A model generated the notes under the pieces. The model saw only the letters and a program-made list of their open reading frames with translations. It made no database searches and was not told where the DNA came from. 64,000 nucleotides of DNA from Collimonas sp. PA-H2. Its GTDB lineage: Bacteria; Pseudomonadota; Gammaproteobacteria; Burkholderiales; Burkholderiaceae_D. The stretch covers positions 1,550,001-1,614,000 of the forward strand of contig NZ_PDBX01000001.1 in assembly GCF_002564105.1 (NCBI RefSeq). Reading direction: 5' to 3'. Shown here piece after piece: positions 1 through 8,245 of this stretch (positions are counted from its first letter, which is position 1; the number at the start of each line of letters is the position of its first letter). The position numbers and the translations under genes were made by a program.

Positions 1-406
1 CTTCTTCGATGTCCATGCCGCCTTCGCTGGATGCCATCAGCACCACGCGCTGGCTGACGCGGTCGGTGACCATGCTCACATACAGTTCTTGCTTGATGTC
101 AGCGCCTTCTTCGATCAGCAGGCGACGCACTTTCTGGCCTTCAGGGCCAGTCTGATGCGTGATCAGCTGCATGCCGAGAATCTGGTTGGCGTATTCGCGC
201 ACTTGTTCCAGCGACTTGGCAACCTTGACGCCGCCGCCCTTGCCGCGACCGCCGGCATGGATCTGAGCTTTGACTACCCAAACCGAACCGCCGAGTGTTT
301 CGGCTGCCTTGACCGCGTCATCGACGCTCAGGCACGGGATGCCACGCGGTGTTGTCACTCCGAACTGGCGGAGAATTTCTTTACCCTGATACTCATGGAT
401 TTTCAT
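1..406 (-). CDS. sucC: Succinyl-CoA synthetase beta subunit, N-terminal part (cut by window edge)
   Basis: The reverse strand reads [17 protein letters not shown] from an ATG at 404-406, the characteristic start of the ADP-forming succinate-CoA ligase beta chain (ATP-grasp fold). The enzyme pairs with SucD and makes ATP from succinyl-CoA in the TCA cycle. A purine-rich stretch (GAAGGGAAGC) precedes the ATG and serves as ribosome binding site. About 135 residues are present; the rest, and presumably sucD, lie beyond position 1. The DUF2889 gene upstream points the same way, 20 bases away. Identity is secure from the N-terminus; the C-terminal half is not visible. Confidence 0.95.
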   Translation of the reverse strand, partial: MKIHEYQGKEILRQFGVTTPRGIPCLSVDDAVKAAETLGGSVWVVKAQIHAGGRGKGGGVKVAKSLEQVREYANQILGMQLITHQTGPEGQKVRRLLIEEGADIKQELYVSMVTDRVSQRVVLMASSEGGMDIEE

Positions 407-426
407 GCGAGCTTCCCTTCTGACAC

Positions 427-1032
427 TTAATTAAATGAAATTGCTTGGTTGGATAAATGAGTTTGTTGGTCTACTTCGGCTGGTGGGCTGATTGCCCACT
501 TCGGATAATATTGGGCGACGACTGCGCCTTCACTACGTAAAGCATGACAGCGGTCGAGCTGGGGCGGCTTGCCCTGTCCGGCGGCAGCATCGGCGCCGCG
601 GTCTATCTCGCCGCCGAAAGCCTGCAAGGCGGCGGTCGGCAAGATTTGCGCCAGCTCGGTTAAATGGGTGCAACCCAGGGCGCCGCCGATGCGCTCCTTG
701 AGCATATAACGGAAGCCCTTGACCAGGCTCAGGCCGACCAGGGTTTTATACGCGGGGTTGATGGTATTGCAATAGCCCTGATACGGCACCGCTTCCGAAT
801 TTGCTTCAACCTCGACGATGGTGAACTGGCGATCCAGCGTCAGCCGCAGCCACAGGCTGTGCAGCGGCGCGCCTGCGGGCAAGTTGCCGGCAGGTAAAGT
901 AAGGTCGAAAGGCTTGGTATCGGTCAGGTGCGCATCCAGTTCCCACAAGCCGTCGTCGCGCACAAATGCTTCGATGTGAATCGCGCGGGTGTGCTTCAAC
1001 GCTCGGCGGGAAATGGATGGTGTCAGAGACAT
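427..1032 (-). CDS. DUF2889 domain-containing protein
   Basis: A 201-residue soluble protein without signal peptide or membrane segment. The N-terminal part ([30 protein letters not shown]) and the central [10 protein letters not shown] stretch fit the DUF2889 family, which has no established function. The gene sits between recX and sucC and is read the same way as both, ending 20 bases before the sucC start. The roughly 250-base gap to recX suggests its own promoter. The last 30 residues are polar and less family-like. Family call is good; function unknown. Confidence 0.85.
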   Translation of the reverse strand: MSLTPSISRRALKHTRAIHIEAFVRDDGLWELDAHLTDTKPFDLTLPAGNLPAGAPLHSLWLRLTLDRQFTIVEVEANSEAVPYQGYCNTINPAYKTLVGLSLVKGFRYMLKERIGGALGCTHLTELAQILPTAALQAFGGEIDRGADAAAGQGKPPQLDRCHALRSEGAVVAQYYPKWAISPPAEVDQQTHLSNQAISFN

Positions 1033-1286
1033 AATGGTGGACTTATTTGCGTGTCGTTACCACAGTTTCTATGGTAACTGCCGCTCCTGCGGTTTGCAAA
1101 AAACCCCAAAAGTGTAGCACAGCTTCGCTGGCTTAGCGATGTTGACGGACAGTTGCAAAATAGCCATCAACGGCGTTCGCCATGGAATCAGCTGGAGAAA
1201 CAAGAAGGCGCAAGATAGAAAGCAGTATGAGCATGCTGCCGGTTTTGTCGCATTTCAATCACATATATAAATGCAGCGCTTCGCTC

Positions 1287-1748
1287 TCAGCAATCTTCAG
1301 CGTCCTCATCCCCGCCTTTTACCGCTGCCTGTATGGCCCGATGAGAAAACCCGCGCTGCAGCAGGAAGCGCATCTGCTTGGCCCGTTCGGCAGCGTCCGC
1401 CGGCGGCTGATTGAATTTCTTGCGCCAGACCTCGCGCGCGCGCGCGACTTCGCCGCTGGCCAAGTCTGCCTTGATGTCCACCAGTGACTCGGCGTCAATC
1501 CCGTGGCTTTGCAATTCGGAGAGGATGCGGCTGTTGCCGTAGCGATGGGCGCGGCGGTGGATCAGTGATTCGGAGAAGCGCGATTGCGACAGCAGCTTGG
1601 CGGCTTCCAACGTGTCGAGCAAGGCTTCGATGTCGTCGCCTTCCTGTGCATAGCGCGCCAGTTTGCGCGCCAGTTCCAGGCGGCTGTGTTCGCGTGCCGA
1701 TAGATAGCGCAGCGCCCTGCCCTTCAGGCTGATTTGCAGTTTGGCCAT
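1287..1748 (-). CDS. recX: Regulatory protein RecX
   Basis: A 153-residue all-helical protein with the RecX pattern: [15 protein letters not shown] near residue 16, [19 protein letters not shown] in the middle and a C-terminal [17 protein letters not shown]. RecX binds RecA filaments and limits their extension, damping recombination and the SOS response. It lies directly downstream of recA on the same strand, separated by about 180 bases with a hairpin, as in many proteobacteria where recX is expressed by readthrough from recA. Length is normal. The start is ATG 1746-1748 ([13 protein letters not shown]); the GGAG just before it is closer than usual. Confidence 0.93.
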   Translation of the reverse strand: MAKLQISLKGRALRYLSAREHSRLELARKLARYAQEGDDIEALLDTLEAAKLLSQSRFSESLIHRRAHRYGNSRILSELQSHGIDAESLVDIKADLASGEVARAREVWRKKFNQPPADAAERAKQMRFLLQRGFSHRAIQAAVKGGDEDAEDC

Positions 1749-1835
1749 CTCCGCTTTCCGAGTAATGCGTATTAAGTATCAAGTAGCGCTGGTTATGTAC
1801 TTTATGTACTGTATGTGCAGCTCGCTACAAACAAC

Positions 1836-1880
1836 AACGCCTTTCAAAAACCCGTTGCGCGGAATTTTATGAAAGGCGTT
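1836..1880 (-). terminator. Hairpin between recA and recX (partial terminator)
   Basis: A perfect 11-bp inverted repeat, AACGCCTTTCA (1836-1846) and TGAAAGGCGTT (1870-1880), separated by 23 bases in the recA-recX gap. On the minus strand it is followed only by a broken T tract (GTTGTTGTTT), so termination after recA is probably partial. That would allow lower recX expression by readthrough, an arrangement known for E. coli recA-recX. Confidence 0.55.
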
Positions 1881-1931
1881 TTCTTTGACTACCCAGCCGG
1901 CTTAATTGCTTAAGCGAGGCCGGCCAGGATG

Positions 1932-3050
1932 TTAGACCGGCTCTTCAGCCTTGGCCGCGGCCGCAGCAGCGGCTTTATTGGCCTTGGCAGCGGCTTTGTC
2001 AGCCTTGTCGCCGCCTTCCGCCTTGATCTCGCCCAACAGCGGCACACCCAGCGAAGCGCGCACCTTGTTTTCGATCTCGCGCGCCAGTTCCGGACGTTCT
2101 TTCAGGTAGGTGCGTGCATTGTCCTTGCCCTGGCCGATGCGTTCGCCGTTGTAGCTGTACCAGGCGCCCGACTTTTCAACGATCTTGGCATCGGAACCGA
2201 GATCGAGGATTTCACCTTCGCGCGACGTGCCTTCGCCATACAGGATGTCGAAGTGCGCTTCCTTGAATGGCGGCGCGATCTTGTTCTTGACGACCTTGAC
2301 CTTGGTTTCGTTGCCGATGACTTCGTCGCCGGACTTGATCGAGCCGGTACGGCGGATATCCAGGCGCACTGAAGCGTAGAACTTGAGGGCATTGCCGCCG
2401 GTGGTGGTTTCCGGATTGCCGAACATGACGCCGATCTTCATGCGGATCTGGTTGATGAAGATCACCAGGGTATTAGTGCGGTTGATGCTGCCGGTCAGCT
2501 TGCGCAACGCTTGCGACATCAAACGTGCTTGCAGGCCTGGCAGGGAATCGCCCATGTCGCCTTCGATTTCAGCACGTGGCGTCAGCGCCGCCACCGAGTC
2601 GATCACGATCAGGTCGACGCCGCCGGAACGCACCAGCGCATCGGTGATTTCCAGCGCTTGTTCGCCGGTATCCGGTTGCGAGATCAGCAGTTCCGACAGG
2701 TTGATGCCCAGTTTCTGGGCATAGCCGACGTCCAGCGCATGCTCTGCATCGATGAAGGCGCAGGTGCCACCCAGCTTTTGCATTTCGGCGATGGTTTGCA
2801 GGGTCAGCGTGGTCTTGCCCGACGATTCCGGACCGTAGATTTCCACTACGCGGCCGCGCGGCAGGCCGCCGACACCGAGCGCGATATCGAGGCCGAGCGA
2901 GCCGGTCGAGACTACTTGCACTTCTTCGACCACCGCGCCGTCGTCCATCCGCATGACCGAACCTTTGCCGAACTGCTTTTCGATCTGCGCCAAGGCCGCG
3001 GCAAGGGCCTTGCTTTTATCCGGGTTGGCGGCGGATTTTTTATCGTCCAT
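1932..3050 (-). CDS. recA: Recombinase RecA
   Basis: A 372-residue RecA: Walker A GPESSGKT at residues 73-80, Walker [11 protein letters not shown], the L1/L2 loop regions ([42 protein letters not shown]) and MAW-type core are intact. It forms ATP-dependent filaments on single-stranded DNA, catalyses strand exchange, and as co-protease triggers LexA self-cleavage. The C-terminus (about residues 345-372) is an Ala/Lys-rich tail ending in acidic residues, common in betaproteobacterial RecA. A LexA box and promoter lie about 60 bases upstream and recX follows. The start [16 protein letters not shown] matches the family. Confidence 0.99.
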   Translation of the reverse strand: MDDKKSAANPDKSKALAAALAQIEKQFGKGSVMRMDDGAVVEEVQVVSTGSLGLDIALGVGGLPRGRVVEIYGPESSGKTTLTLQTIAEMQKLGGTCAFIDAEHALDVGYAQKLGINLSELLISQPDTGEQALEITDALVRSGGVDLIVIDSVAALTPRAEIEGDMGDSLPGLQARLMSQALRKLTGSINRTNTLVIFINQIRMKIGVMFGNPETTTGGNALKFYASVRLDIRRTGSIKSGDEVIGNETKVKVVKNKIAPPFKEAHFDILYGEGTSREGEILDLGSDAKIVEKSGAWYSYNGERIGQGKDNARTYLKERPELAREIENKVRASLGVPLLGEIKAEGGDKADKAAAKANKAAAAAAAKAEEPV

Positions 3051-3110
3051 GGTTGCTCTTTCGACAAAAAGGATGAGGTTACTGTGACAAATTCGGGACT
3101 TCAGGTAAGC

Positions 3111-3139
3111 ACTGTATAAAAAAACAGTGATTTATGCAA
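3111..3139 (-). promoter_or_regulatory. recA promoter (sigma-70 type)
   Basis: Read on the minus strand, TTGCAT (plus 3134-3139) and TACAGT (plus 3111-3116) are separated by exactly 17 bases and lie about 60 bases before the recA ATG. The -10 half overlaps the LexA box, as expected for an SOS-controlled promoter. Assigned by pattern and position only. Confidence 0.6.
3112..3127. promoter_or_regulatory. LexA (SOS) box of recA
   Basis: CTGTATAAAAAAACAG fits the LexA consensus CTG-N10-CAG with an AT-rich centre; the flanks extend the dyad to ACTGT...ACAGT. It lies 62 bases upstream of the recA start and covers the spacer and -10 of the proposed promoter. LexA bound here would block recA transcription until DNA damage. 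Confidence 0.85.
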
Positions 3140-3488
3140 GCACTGTTATTCATTTTCAAAAAACCTGTGGCCATATTGTATGTCCGCAAGCCCCTGACTT
3201 GCATCCGGATTATCGCAAACTGCCAAACCAAGGCTATGTTTAGGCCTGAACTTATGCCCGATCCTGGTGAAAATACAGCGGACGAAGCGGGCGCAAATTA
3301 TGCTTAATACGCATATCGTCATCCGGAAAAGTAAAAAGGACAACGGCCGGACGACAGCAATGCAATAATTGTGACGCTTATTTTTGCTTATTTCTTATTC
3401 CTGCAGCCAGTCCGCTGCCGGTTCAGACATATGCGCCATATTCAAAGCTAGGGGCAAGCGGCTTGCCCACTAATAAAAGGGAGAAGGT
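3140..3488. other. Intergenic region between recA and ggt
   Basis: A 349-base AT-richer stretch between the divergent recA and ggt genes. Apart from the recA promoter at its left edge, I see a small perfect hairpin, GGGCAAG-CGG-CTTGCCC (3452-3468), just before the strong ggt ribosome binding site (AAGGGAGAAGG, about 3478-3487). The hairpin would lie in the ggt 5' leader and could affect translation or mRNA stability. A 65-codon open frame at 3146-3343 on the minus strand has no homology I recognise and is not called. Confidence 0.5.
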
Positions 3489-5258
3489 ATGCGTACTACT
3501 TATTGGTTGAAACCATTGGCGGCATCGGTACTGCTGCTGGGCTTGCTGGGCAGCGTACAGGCAGCATCCGCACCCGCGGTCGAAGCGAAGAACGGCATGG
3601 TGGTGACTTCCCAGCACCTGGCTTCGCAGGTCGGGGCCGACATCCTCAAGATGGGCGGCAACGCCGTCGATGCGGCGGTAGCGGTCGGTTATGCGCAGGC
3701 GGTGGTGAATCCCTGCTGCGGCAATATCGGCGGCGGCGGCTTCATGACCATCCACCTGGCCGATGGCCGCGATACCTTCATCAATTTCCGCGAAACCGCA
3801 CCGGCCGCGGCCAGCGCCAATATGTACCTGGACGCTAACGGCAAGGCGATCACCAACGCCAGCCTGTTTGGCTACCTGGCGGCAGGTGTTCCCGGCACCG
3901 TGCTGGGACTCGACAGCGCGCAACGCAAATACGGCAAGCTGACTCGTGCACAAGTCATGCAGCCGGCGATCAAGCTGGCGCGTGACGGTTACATCCTGAA
4001 CCGCGGCGACACCGACATCCTCGACACCACCATCGCCCAGTTCAAGAAGGACCCGGAAGCGGCCCGCCTGTTCCTGCGCCGCGACGGCACGCCATTGCAG
4101 CCGGGCGACCGCCTGGTGCAGAAGGACCTGGCCAAGACCCTGGAAGCCATCTCGCGCAACGGTCCCGACGCCTTCTACAAAGGCGCGATCCCGGAAGCAG
4201 TGGAACGCGCCTCCAAGGCGGGCGGCGGCATCATTACCGCGGCCGACTTTGCCAGTTACAAGATCAGCGAAAGCGCACCGCTGTCGTGCAACTATCGCGG
4301 CTATGTGTTCGTCTCCGCCCCGCCGCCTAGCTCCGGCGGCGCCACCATGTGCCAGATCCTCAATATTCTCGAGGGCTACGACATGAAGGGACTCGGCTTC
4401 CACTCGGCAGCCTCGGTGCACTACATGACCGAAGCCATGCGCCATTCCTATATGGACCGCAACACTTTCCTGGGCGACCCGGCCTTCGTCAAGAATCCGC
4501 TGGACCGCTTGCTGAGCAAGGAATACGCCGCCGCTATCCGCGCAAAGATCAGCGCCGACAAGGCTACGCCATCGGTAGAAGTGCAGCCAGGCATGGCGCC
4601 GCACGAGAAGCCTGAAACCACCCACTACTCGATCGTCGACAAGGACGGCAATGCGGTGTCGACCACCTACACCATCAACGGCCGCTTCGGCGCCGTGGTG
4701 ATTGCGCCGGGCACCGGCTTCTTCCTCAACGATGAAATGGATGACTTCACCGTCAAGGCCGGCGTGCAGAACCTGTTCGGCCTGGTGCAAGGCGCGACCA
4801 ACTCGATCGCTCCCGGCAAGCGTCCGCTGTCGTCGATGGCGCCGACCCTGGTGACCAAGGATGGCAAGACTTACATGGTGCTGGGTTCGCCGGGCGGTTC
4901 GCGCATCATCACCATCACACTGGAAACAGCGCTGAATGTAATCGACTACGGCATGGCGCCGCAGGAAGCGGTCGATGCGCCGCGCATCCATCACCAATGG
5001 CTGCCGGACGAGGTGTACTACGAAACCCGCGGCCTGTCGCCGGATACCCTGAAGATCCTCGACGGCATGGGCTACAAGATGAAAGAGCAAACCCCTTGGG
5101 GCGCCGCTGAGCTGATCATGATCGGCTTGCCGGGTGCTGCCGGCGTTGCCGGCGCCAGCTCGGGCAATGACGCCGGCGTCTCGGGCATTGTCCGTCCGGG
5201 CCTTTATTACGGCGCCAACGATACACGCCGCCCTGCAGGCGCTGCCATCGGTTACTAA
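3489..5258 (+). CDS. ggt: Gamma-glutamyltransferase (secreted)
   Basis: A 589-residue Ntn-hydrolase proenzyme. Residues 1-25 are a Sec signal peptide (positive start, Leu-rich core, VQA-A cleavage-like site), so it is periplasmic or exported. Autocleavage would occur before Thr377 in PETTHYSIVD, giving a large subunit and a small subunit starting at the catalytic threonine. RPLSSMAPT and GSPGGSRI near residues 445-480 form the gamma-glutamyl binding and oxyanion region. It cleaves glutathione and other gamma-glutamyl compounds and transfers the glutamyl group to water or amino acids. The start follows a strong AGGGAGAAGG site. It is a single gene, with a terminator carried by the adjacent mobile element. 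Confidence 0.97.
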   Translation: MRTTYWLKPLAASVLLLGLLGSVQAASAPAVEAKNGMVVTSQHLASQVGADILKMGGNAVDAAVAVGYAQAVVNPCCGNIGGGGFMTIHLADGRDTFINFRETAPAAASANMYLDANGKAITNASLFGYLAAGVPGTVLGLDSAQRKYGKLTRAQVMQPAIKLARDGYILNRGDTDILDTTIAQFKKDPEAARLFLRRDGTPLQPGDRLVQKDLAKTLEAISRNGPDAFYKGAIPEAVERASKAGGGIITAADFASYKISESAPLSCNYRGYVFVSAPPPSSGGATMCQILNILEGYDMKGLGFHSAASVHYMTEAMRHSYMDRNTFLGDPAFVKNPLDRLLSKEYAAAIRAKISADKATPSVEVQPGMAPHEKPETTHYSIVDKDGNAVSTTYTINGRFGAVVIAPGTGFFLNDEMDDFTVKAGVQNLFGLVQGATNSIAPGKRPLSSMAPTLVTKDGKTYMVLGSPGGSRIITITLETALNVIDYGMAPQEAVDAPRIHHQWLPDEVYYETRGLSPDTLKILDGMGYKMKEQTPWGAAELIMIGLPGAAGVAGASSGNDAGVSGIVRPGLYYGANDTRRPAGAAIGY

Positions 5259-5312
5259 ATAAGTAAATAAGCCGTTTCCGCTTTGTTACGCAAAAGATGG
5301 GCATCCGTACCT

Positions 5313-5345
5313 AATGCCGTTCAGTTAAGACTGAACGGCATTTTT
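5313..5345 (+). terminator. Rho-independent terminator inside the mobile element, after ggt
   Basis: A perfect 13-bp stem, AATGCCGTTCAGT (5313-5325) with ACTGAACGGCATT (5330-5342), loop TAAG, followed by TTTTTATTT on the plus strand. It lies 54 bases after the ggt stop and would end ggt transcription in place of the split host terminator. The same hairpin faces the carbonic anhydrase gene in the other copy. Confidence 0.85.
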
Positions 5346-5358
5346 ATTTGCGGAACTC

Positions 5359-5457
5359 GTAGGGTGGGCACTCCGTGCCCACGCGGACGGGCCGGGGCAC
5401 GAATGTCAGGGACACGAATATCCATGATACTGCGTGGGCACGGAGTGCCTACCCTAC
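5359..5457. repeat. GC-rich core repeat of the mobile element, copy 1
   Basis: A 99-bp unit that begins GTAGGGTGGGCACTCC and ends in its inverted form, so the two ends can pair; each end is itself a small hairpin (GTGGGCA-N5-TGCCCAC). Further copies lie at 52891-53004 and 53159-53269. Confidence 0.8.
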
Positions 5458-5637
5458 GCATGTCGTTCTGCCCTAACTGAACAGCATTAGGCTTCGGTGC
5501 CTATCTTTTTTTTCGCTCGTAAAAACCAAAAATGCCGTTTCCATGAGTAAAACGCATGGTTCTAATAGTATTTATCGTTTTATCCAGGGCCGAATCAAAT
5601 TTACACTGCGCCTATCCTCCTCCGATAAAGAGTGCGC

Positions 5638-6696
5638 ATGTCCACCACCAACCTGCAATTCATGCTGGCCTCCGTGCTGGGCGCCGAGCATGCCGACCAA
5701 TTATCCGGCCTGCTGCAAATTCCAGCCAGCACCCTGCGCCCGCGTTCCGACACCGTATCGCGCATCGAGATCGCCCAGGCGCTCAACATGTTGCTGTTCG
5801 AGAAACTACTGAAAGCCGTCCCGCAAGGGAACGACTATGTGCAGGATTCTGTTCGCGCCGGCAACAAGATCCGTTTCGATCACGGCGCCCTGCGCACCGT
5901 GTTGGGCATCAGCACCGGCACCTTGCCGGCCGGCGAAGCGGCGTTCACGCGCATCCTGCGGCCGCTGGGCTACCGCGTGAACGGCATCTACCCCTTGCAG
6001 CGGATCAGCATGACCGGCCGCGCCTACGCGCATGAGGACGACGCCGAAGAAATCGCCCAGTTCTTCCTGAGCGAACTGCATCCGCACAATTTCTCGGTTG
6101 AATTCCAGCACACCGTCAACCGGGTCCTGGCGACCTCGCAAGACCCTATCGATCCGCACTCGGCGCAGTTGCTGCAGCAGCTTGGCGCAGACCAAGCCTT
6201 GCCGCTGGCCGATGCACTGCAGCTGTTGCCGGTGCTAGTCGCCTGCTTCGACCGCCAGCACGACCTGCCCAGCATCGCCGACTACCAGACCCTGCTGGCG
6301 GAATCGGCCGAGATGGCCTGGATTTCGACCGAGGGCAACGCCTTCAACCACGCCACCGACCGCGTCCCGAACGTGGAACAGGTCGCCGAGGCGCAACGCG
6401 CGCTGGGCCGCGCCATCAAGGAAAAGATCGAGGTTTCCCGGAACGGGCGGGTACGCCAGACCGCCTTCCGCGCCAGTACCGTGACCCGCGCCATGCGCGA
6501 TGAAAACGGCGTGCTGGTCGAGATGAAGGTGCCGGGATCGTTCTACGAATTCATTTCACGCGACCGCTACCTGGACGCCGACAGTCAGGCCGAGAAGCTC
6601 GACCTGACTTTCGACAGTGCCAATGCCCAGGGCATTTTCAAGATGACCGCTTCCGCCACCCCAGCGGCCAATGCGCCTGAGATGAATCAAAGATGA
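5638..6696 (+). CDS. 2-oxoadipate dioxygenase/decarboxylase family protein (HglS-like, DUF1338)
   Basis: A 352-residue protein of the DUF1338 / HglS family. HglS converts 2-oxoadipate to D-2-hydroxyglutarate with O2 in bacterial D-lysine breakdown. Family residues are visible: His82 and Arg86 in RFDHGALRTV, His238 in GNAFNHATDR and Glu304 in GSFYEFISR, matching in order the metal His/His/Glu ligands and substrate Arg known for HglS; the 156-residue His-His spacing fits. It is shorter than Pseudomonas HglS (about 460 residues). I chose ATG 5638 over the in-frame GTG at 5632. It is followed 7 bases later by a flavoprotein gene and then by a regulator and an ALDH7 gene, which supports the pathway. 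Confidence 0.8.
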   Translation: MSTTNLQFMLASVLGAEHADQLSGLLQIPASTLRPRSDTVSRIEIAQALNMLLFEKLLKAVPQGNDYVQDSVRAGNKIRFDHGALRTVLGISTGTLPAGEAAFTRILRPLGYRVNGIYPLQRISMTGRAYAHEDDAEEIAQFFLSELHPHNFSVEFQHTVNRVLATSQDPIDPHSAQLLQQLGADQALPLADALQLLPVLVACFDRQHDLPSIADYQTLLAESAEMAWISTEGNAFNHATDRVPNVEQVAEAQRALGRAIKEKIEVSRNGRVRQTAFRASTVTRAMRDENGVLVEMKVPGSFYEFISRDRYLDADSQAEKLDLTFDSANAQGIFKMTASATPAANAPEMNQR

Positions 6697-6703
6697 AGCA
6701 AAA

Positions 6704-8122
6704 ATGACAAACGCTAGCCTCACCCTGCAAAAAATCAGCGATCTGCTCGGCTCGCAAGGCTGCCTGAGCACACCGGAGCAACGCCAGCCCTATGAACACG
6801 GCGCCCGCTACGGCAGCGGCAAGAGCTTGTGCATTGTGCGCCCTGCCAACGTTGAAGAGGCGGCCGAACTGCTGCGCCTGTGCGCCCGGGACAAGATCCG
6901 CATCGTCGCCCAAGGCGCCAATACCGGGCTGGTGGGCGCATCTTCGCCCGATCAGAGCGGCCACGATGTGGTGCTCAACATGGAACGCATCAAGGGCGTC
7001 ATCGATATCGATCCGGTCGACCGCGTGGTGCAGGCCTATGCCGGCACGCGCTTGTCGGAGCTCAACCAGGCGCTGGAAAAGCACGACCTGTATTTCCCCA
7101 TCGACCTCGGCGCCGATCCCTCGCTGGGCGGCATGCTGGCAGCCAATACCGGCGGCGCCCGCCTGATCCGCTACGGCGACGTGCGGCACAACGTGCTGGG
7201 GCTTGAAGCGCTGCTGATCGATCCGCCCGGCGAGCGTCTGGACCTGACCAACCGGCTGCGCAAAAACAATACCGGCCCCGACTGGAAACAATGCTTCATC
7301 GGCACCAGCGGCGCTTACGGCCTCATCACCCAGGTGGTGCTGCAAGTGCATCCGCGGCCGCAGCAAAGCGCCACCGCGCTGGTCGTGCCGGCCTCGATGG
7401 AGGCGGCGGCGCTGCTGCTGCGCGACGCCGAACGTAATTTCGCCGATTTCCTCAGTGCCTTTGAAGGCATCTCGCAAAACGCCCTGCAATCGGTGCTGCA
7501 GCATGTGCCGGGCATCACGGCGCCGTTCGAGCCCTTGCCGCCTTACGCCTTCCTGATTGAACTTAGCTCGGCACGCCCGCGCAGCGCCGATTTCGACCTG
7601 GAAAAGCTGTTCGGCGCCTGGCTGGAAAGCTGTTTCGGCGATCTCATCCTGGATGCCGTGATCGACAAACCCGAGGTGCTGTGGCGCATCCGCCATGCCA
7701 TCAGCGACAGCGTGCGCCAGGAAGGCAAAGTAGTGGCTTTCGACATTTCCGTGCCGCGTTCCCGGCTCGGCCAGTTCCGCCAGGAAGCAGTGGCGCTGCT
7801 GGAGCACAGCTACGCCGGCATCAAGGTCTTCGATTTCGGCCACTGGGGCGATGGCGGCCTGCACTTCAACCTGGCGATTCCCGAGCAGCTGATCGCCGAT
7901 TTCCCGCCCTTGCGCATCAACGCCCTGCGCCAGGAAATCTACGACCTCGCGGTGCTTGAATATAAGGGCAGCTTCAGCGCCGAGCACGGGGTCGGGCCGT
8001 TCAACCAGCAATTCTACGAGCGTTATACGACGCCCGAACAACTGGCCTTGGCGGCAAGAATGCAAAACGTCTTCGATCCCGAACGGCTGCTGGGGGTCAC
8101 CAGCTATGCTTCTACGCGGTAA
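6704..8122 (+). CDS. FAD-binding oxidoreductase, probable D-2-hydroxyglutarate dehydrogenase
   Basis: A 472-residue protein of the GlcD / YdiJ / D-lactate dehydrogenase flavoprotein group: N-terminal PCMH-type FAD domain (VRPANVEEAAELLRLC, then GANTGLVGA and DPSLGGMLAANTGGAR) and a C-terminal FAD-oxidase cap with FGHWGDGGLHFNL, EHGVGPFN and a final FDPERLLG. These enzymes oxidise D-2-hydroxyacids and pass electrons to the quinone pool or another acceptor. It begins 7 bases after the HglS-like gene, whose expected product is D-2-hydroxyglutarate, so oxidation to 2-oxoglutarate is the likely role (inference). D-lactate or another D-2-hydroxyacid remains possible. Confidence 0.82.
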   Translation: MTNASLTLQKISDLLGSQGCLSTPEQRQPYEHGARYGSGKSLCIVRPANVEEAAELLRLCARDKIRIVAQGANTGLVGASSPDQSGHDVVLNMERIKGVIDIDPVDRVVQAYAGTRLSELNQALEKHDLYFPIDLGADPSLGGMLAANTGGARLIRYGDVRHNVLGLEALLIDPPGERLDLTNRLRKNNTGPDWKQCFIGTSGAYGLITQVVLQVHPRPQQSATALVVPASMEAAALLLRDAERNFADFLSAFEGISQNALQSVLQHVPGITAPFEPLPPYAFLIELSSARPRSADFDLEKLFGAWLESCFGDLILDAVIDKPEVLWRIRHAISDSVRQEGKVVAFDISVPRSRLGQFRQEAVALLEHSYAGIKVFDFGHWGDGGLHFNLAIPEQLIADFPPLRINALRQEIYDLAVLEYKGSFSAEHGVGPFNQQFYERYTTPEQLALAARMQNVFDPERLLGVTSYASTR

Positions 8123-8245
8123 TGCCGCCGTCGATGCCGATTAGCGTATATGCAAGCTAAAGGTAAAGCTGAAAAGCTGCGCGTTTGGTATAGTGCCTGC
8201 TCAATAGCAAGCACGGCAGCACATACCTACACGGCACCACGAAAA

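Larger units (their letters stand above)
5312..5489 (+). mobile_element. MITE-like inverted-repeat element, copy 1
   Basis: A 178-bp non-coding element bounded by 16-bp terminal inverted repeats, TAATGCCGTTCAGTTA (5312-5327) and TAACTGAACAGCATTA (5474-5489), one mismatch apart. It contains a GC-rich core (5359-5457) and a terminator hairpin at its left end. Read in reverse complement it is nearly identical to the right part and left end of the element at 52858-53316. From memory the ends resemble those of IS4 (TAATGCCGATCAGTTAAG), and the 12-bp duplication fits IS4-type target duplications of 11-13 bp. No transposase is present, so it would need to be mobilised in trans. Confidence 0.75.
5292..5509 (+). 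terminator. Former ggt terminator split by the mobile element
   Basis: The flanks of the 178-bp element join into one hairpin: AAAAGATGGG (5292-5301) pairs with CCTATCTTTT (5500-5509, one G-U), followed by a run of T. The 12 bases at the centre of this dyad are present on both sides of the element as GGCATCCGTACC (5300-5311) and GGCTTCGGTGCC (5490-5501), matching at 9 of 12. I read this as an old target duplication in the terminator that originally followed ggt. Confidence 0.6.

Noticed and set aside
1073..1110. Possible terminator between recX and the DUF2889 gene
   Set aside because: Only a 4-5 bp stem (CCGC/GCGG), too weak to call.
3146..3343. 65-codon open frame upstream of recA
   Set aside because: Lies in the recA-ggt intergenic region, no convincing ribosome site and no family resemblance.
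3423..5090. 555-codon open frame antisense to ggt
   Set aside because: It mirrors a GC-rich gene with strong family motifs on the plus strand; its translation is His/Arg/Gln-rich without a recognisable domain.
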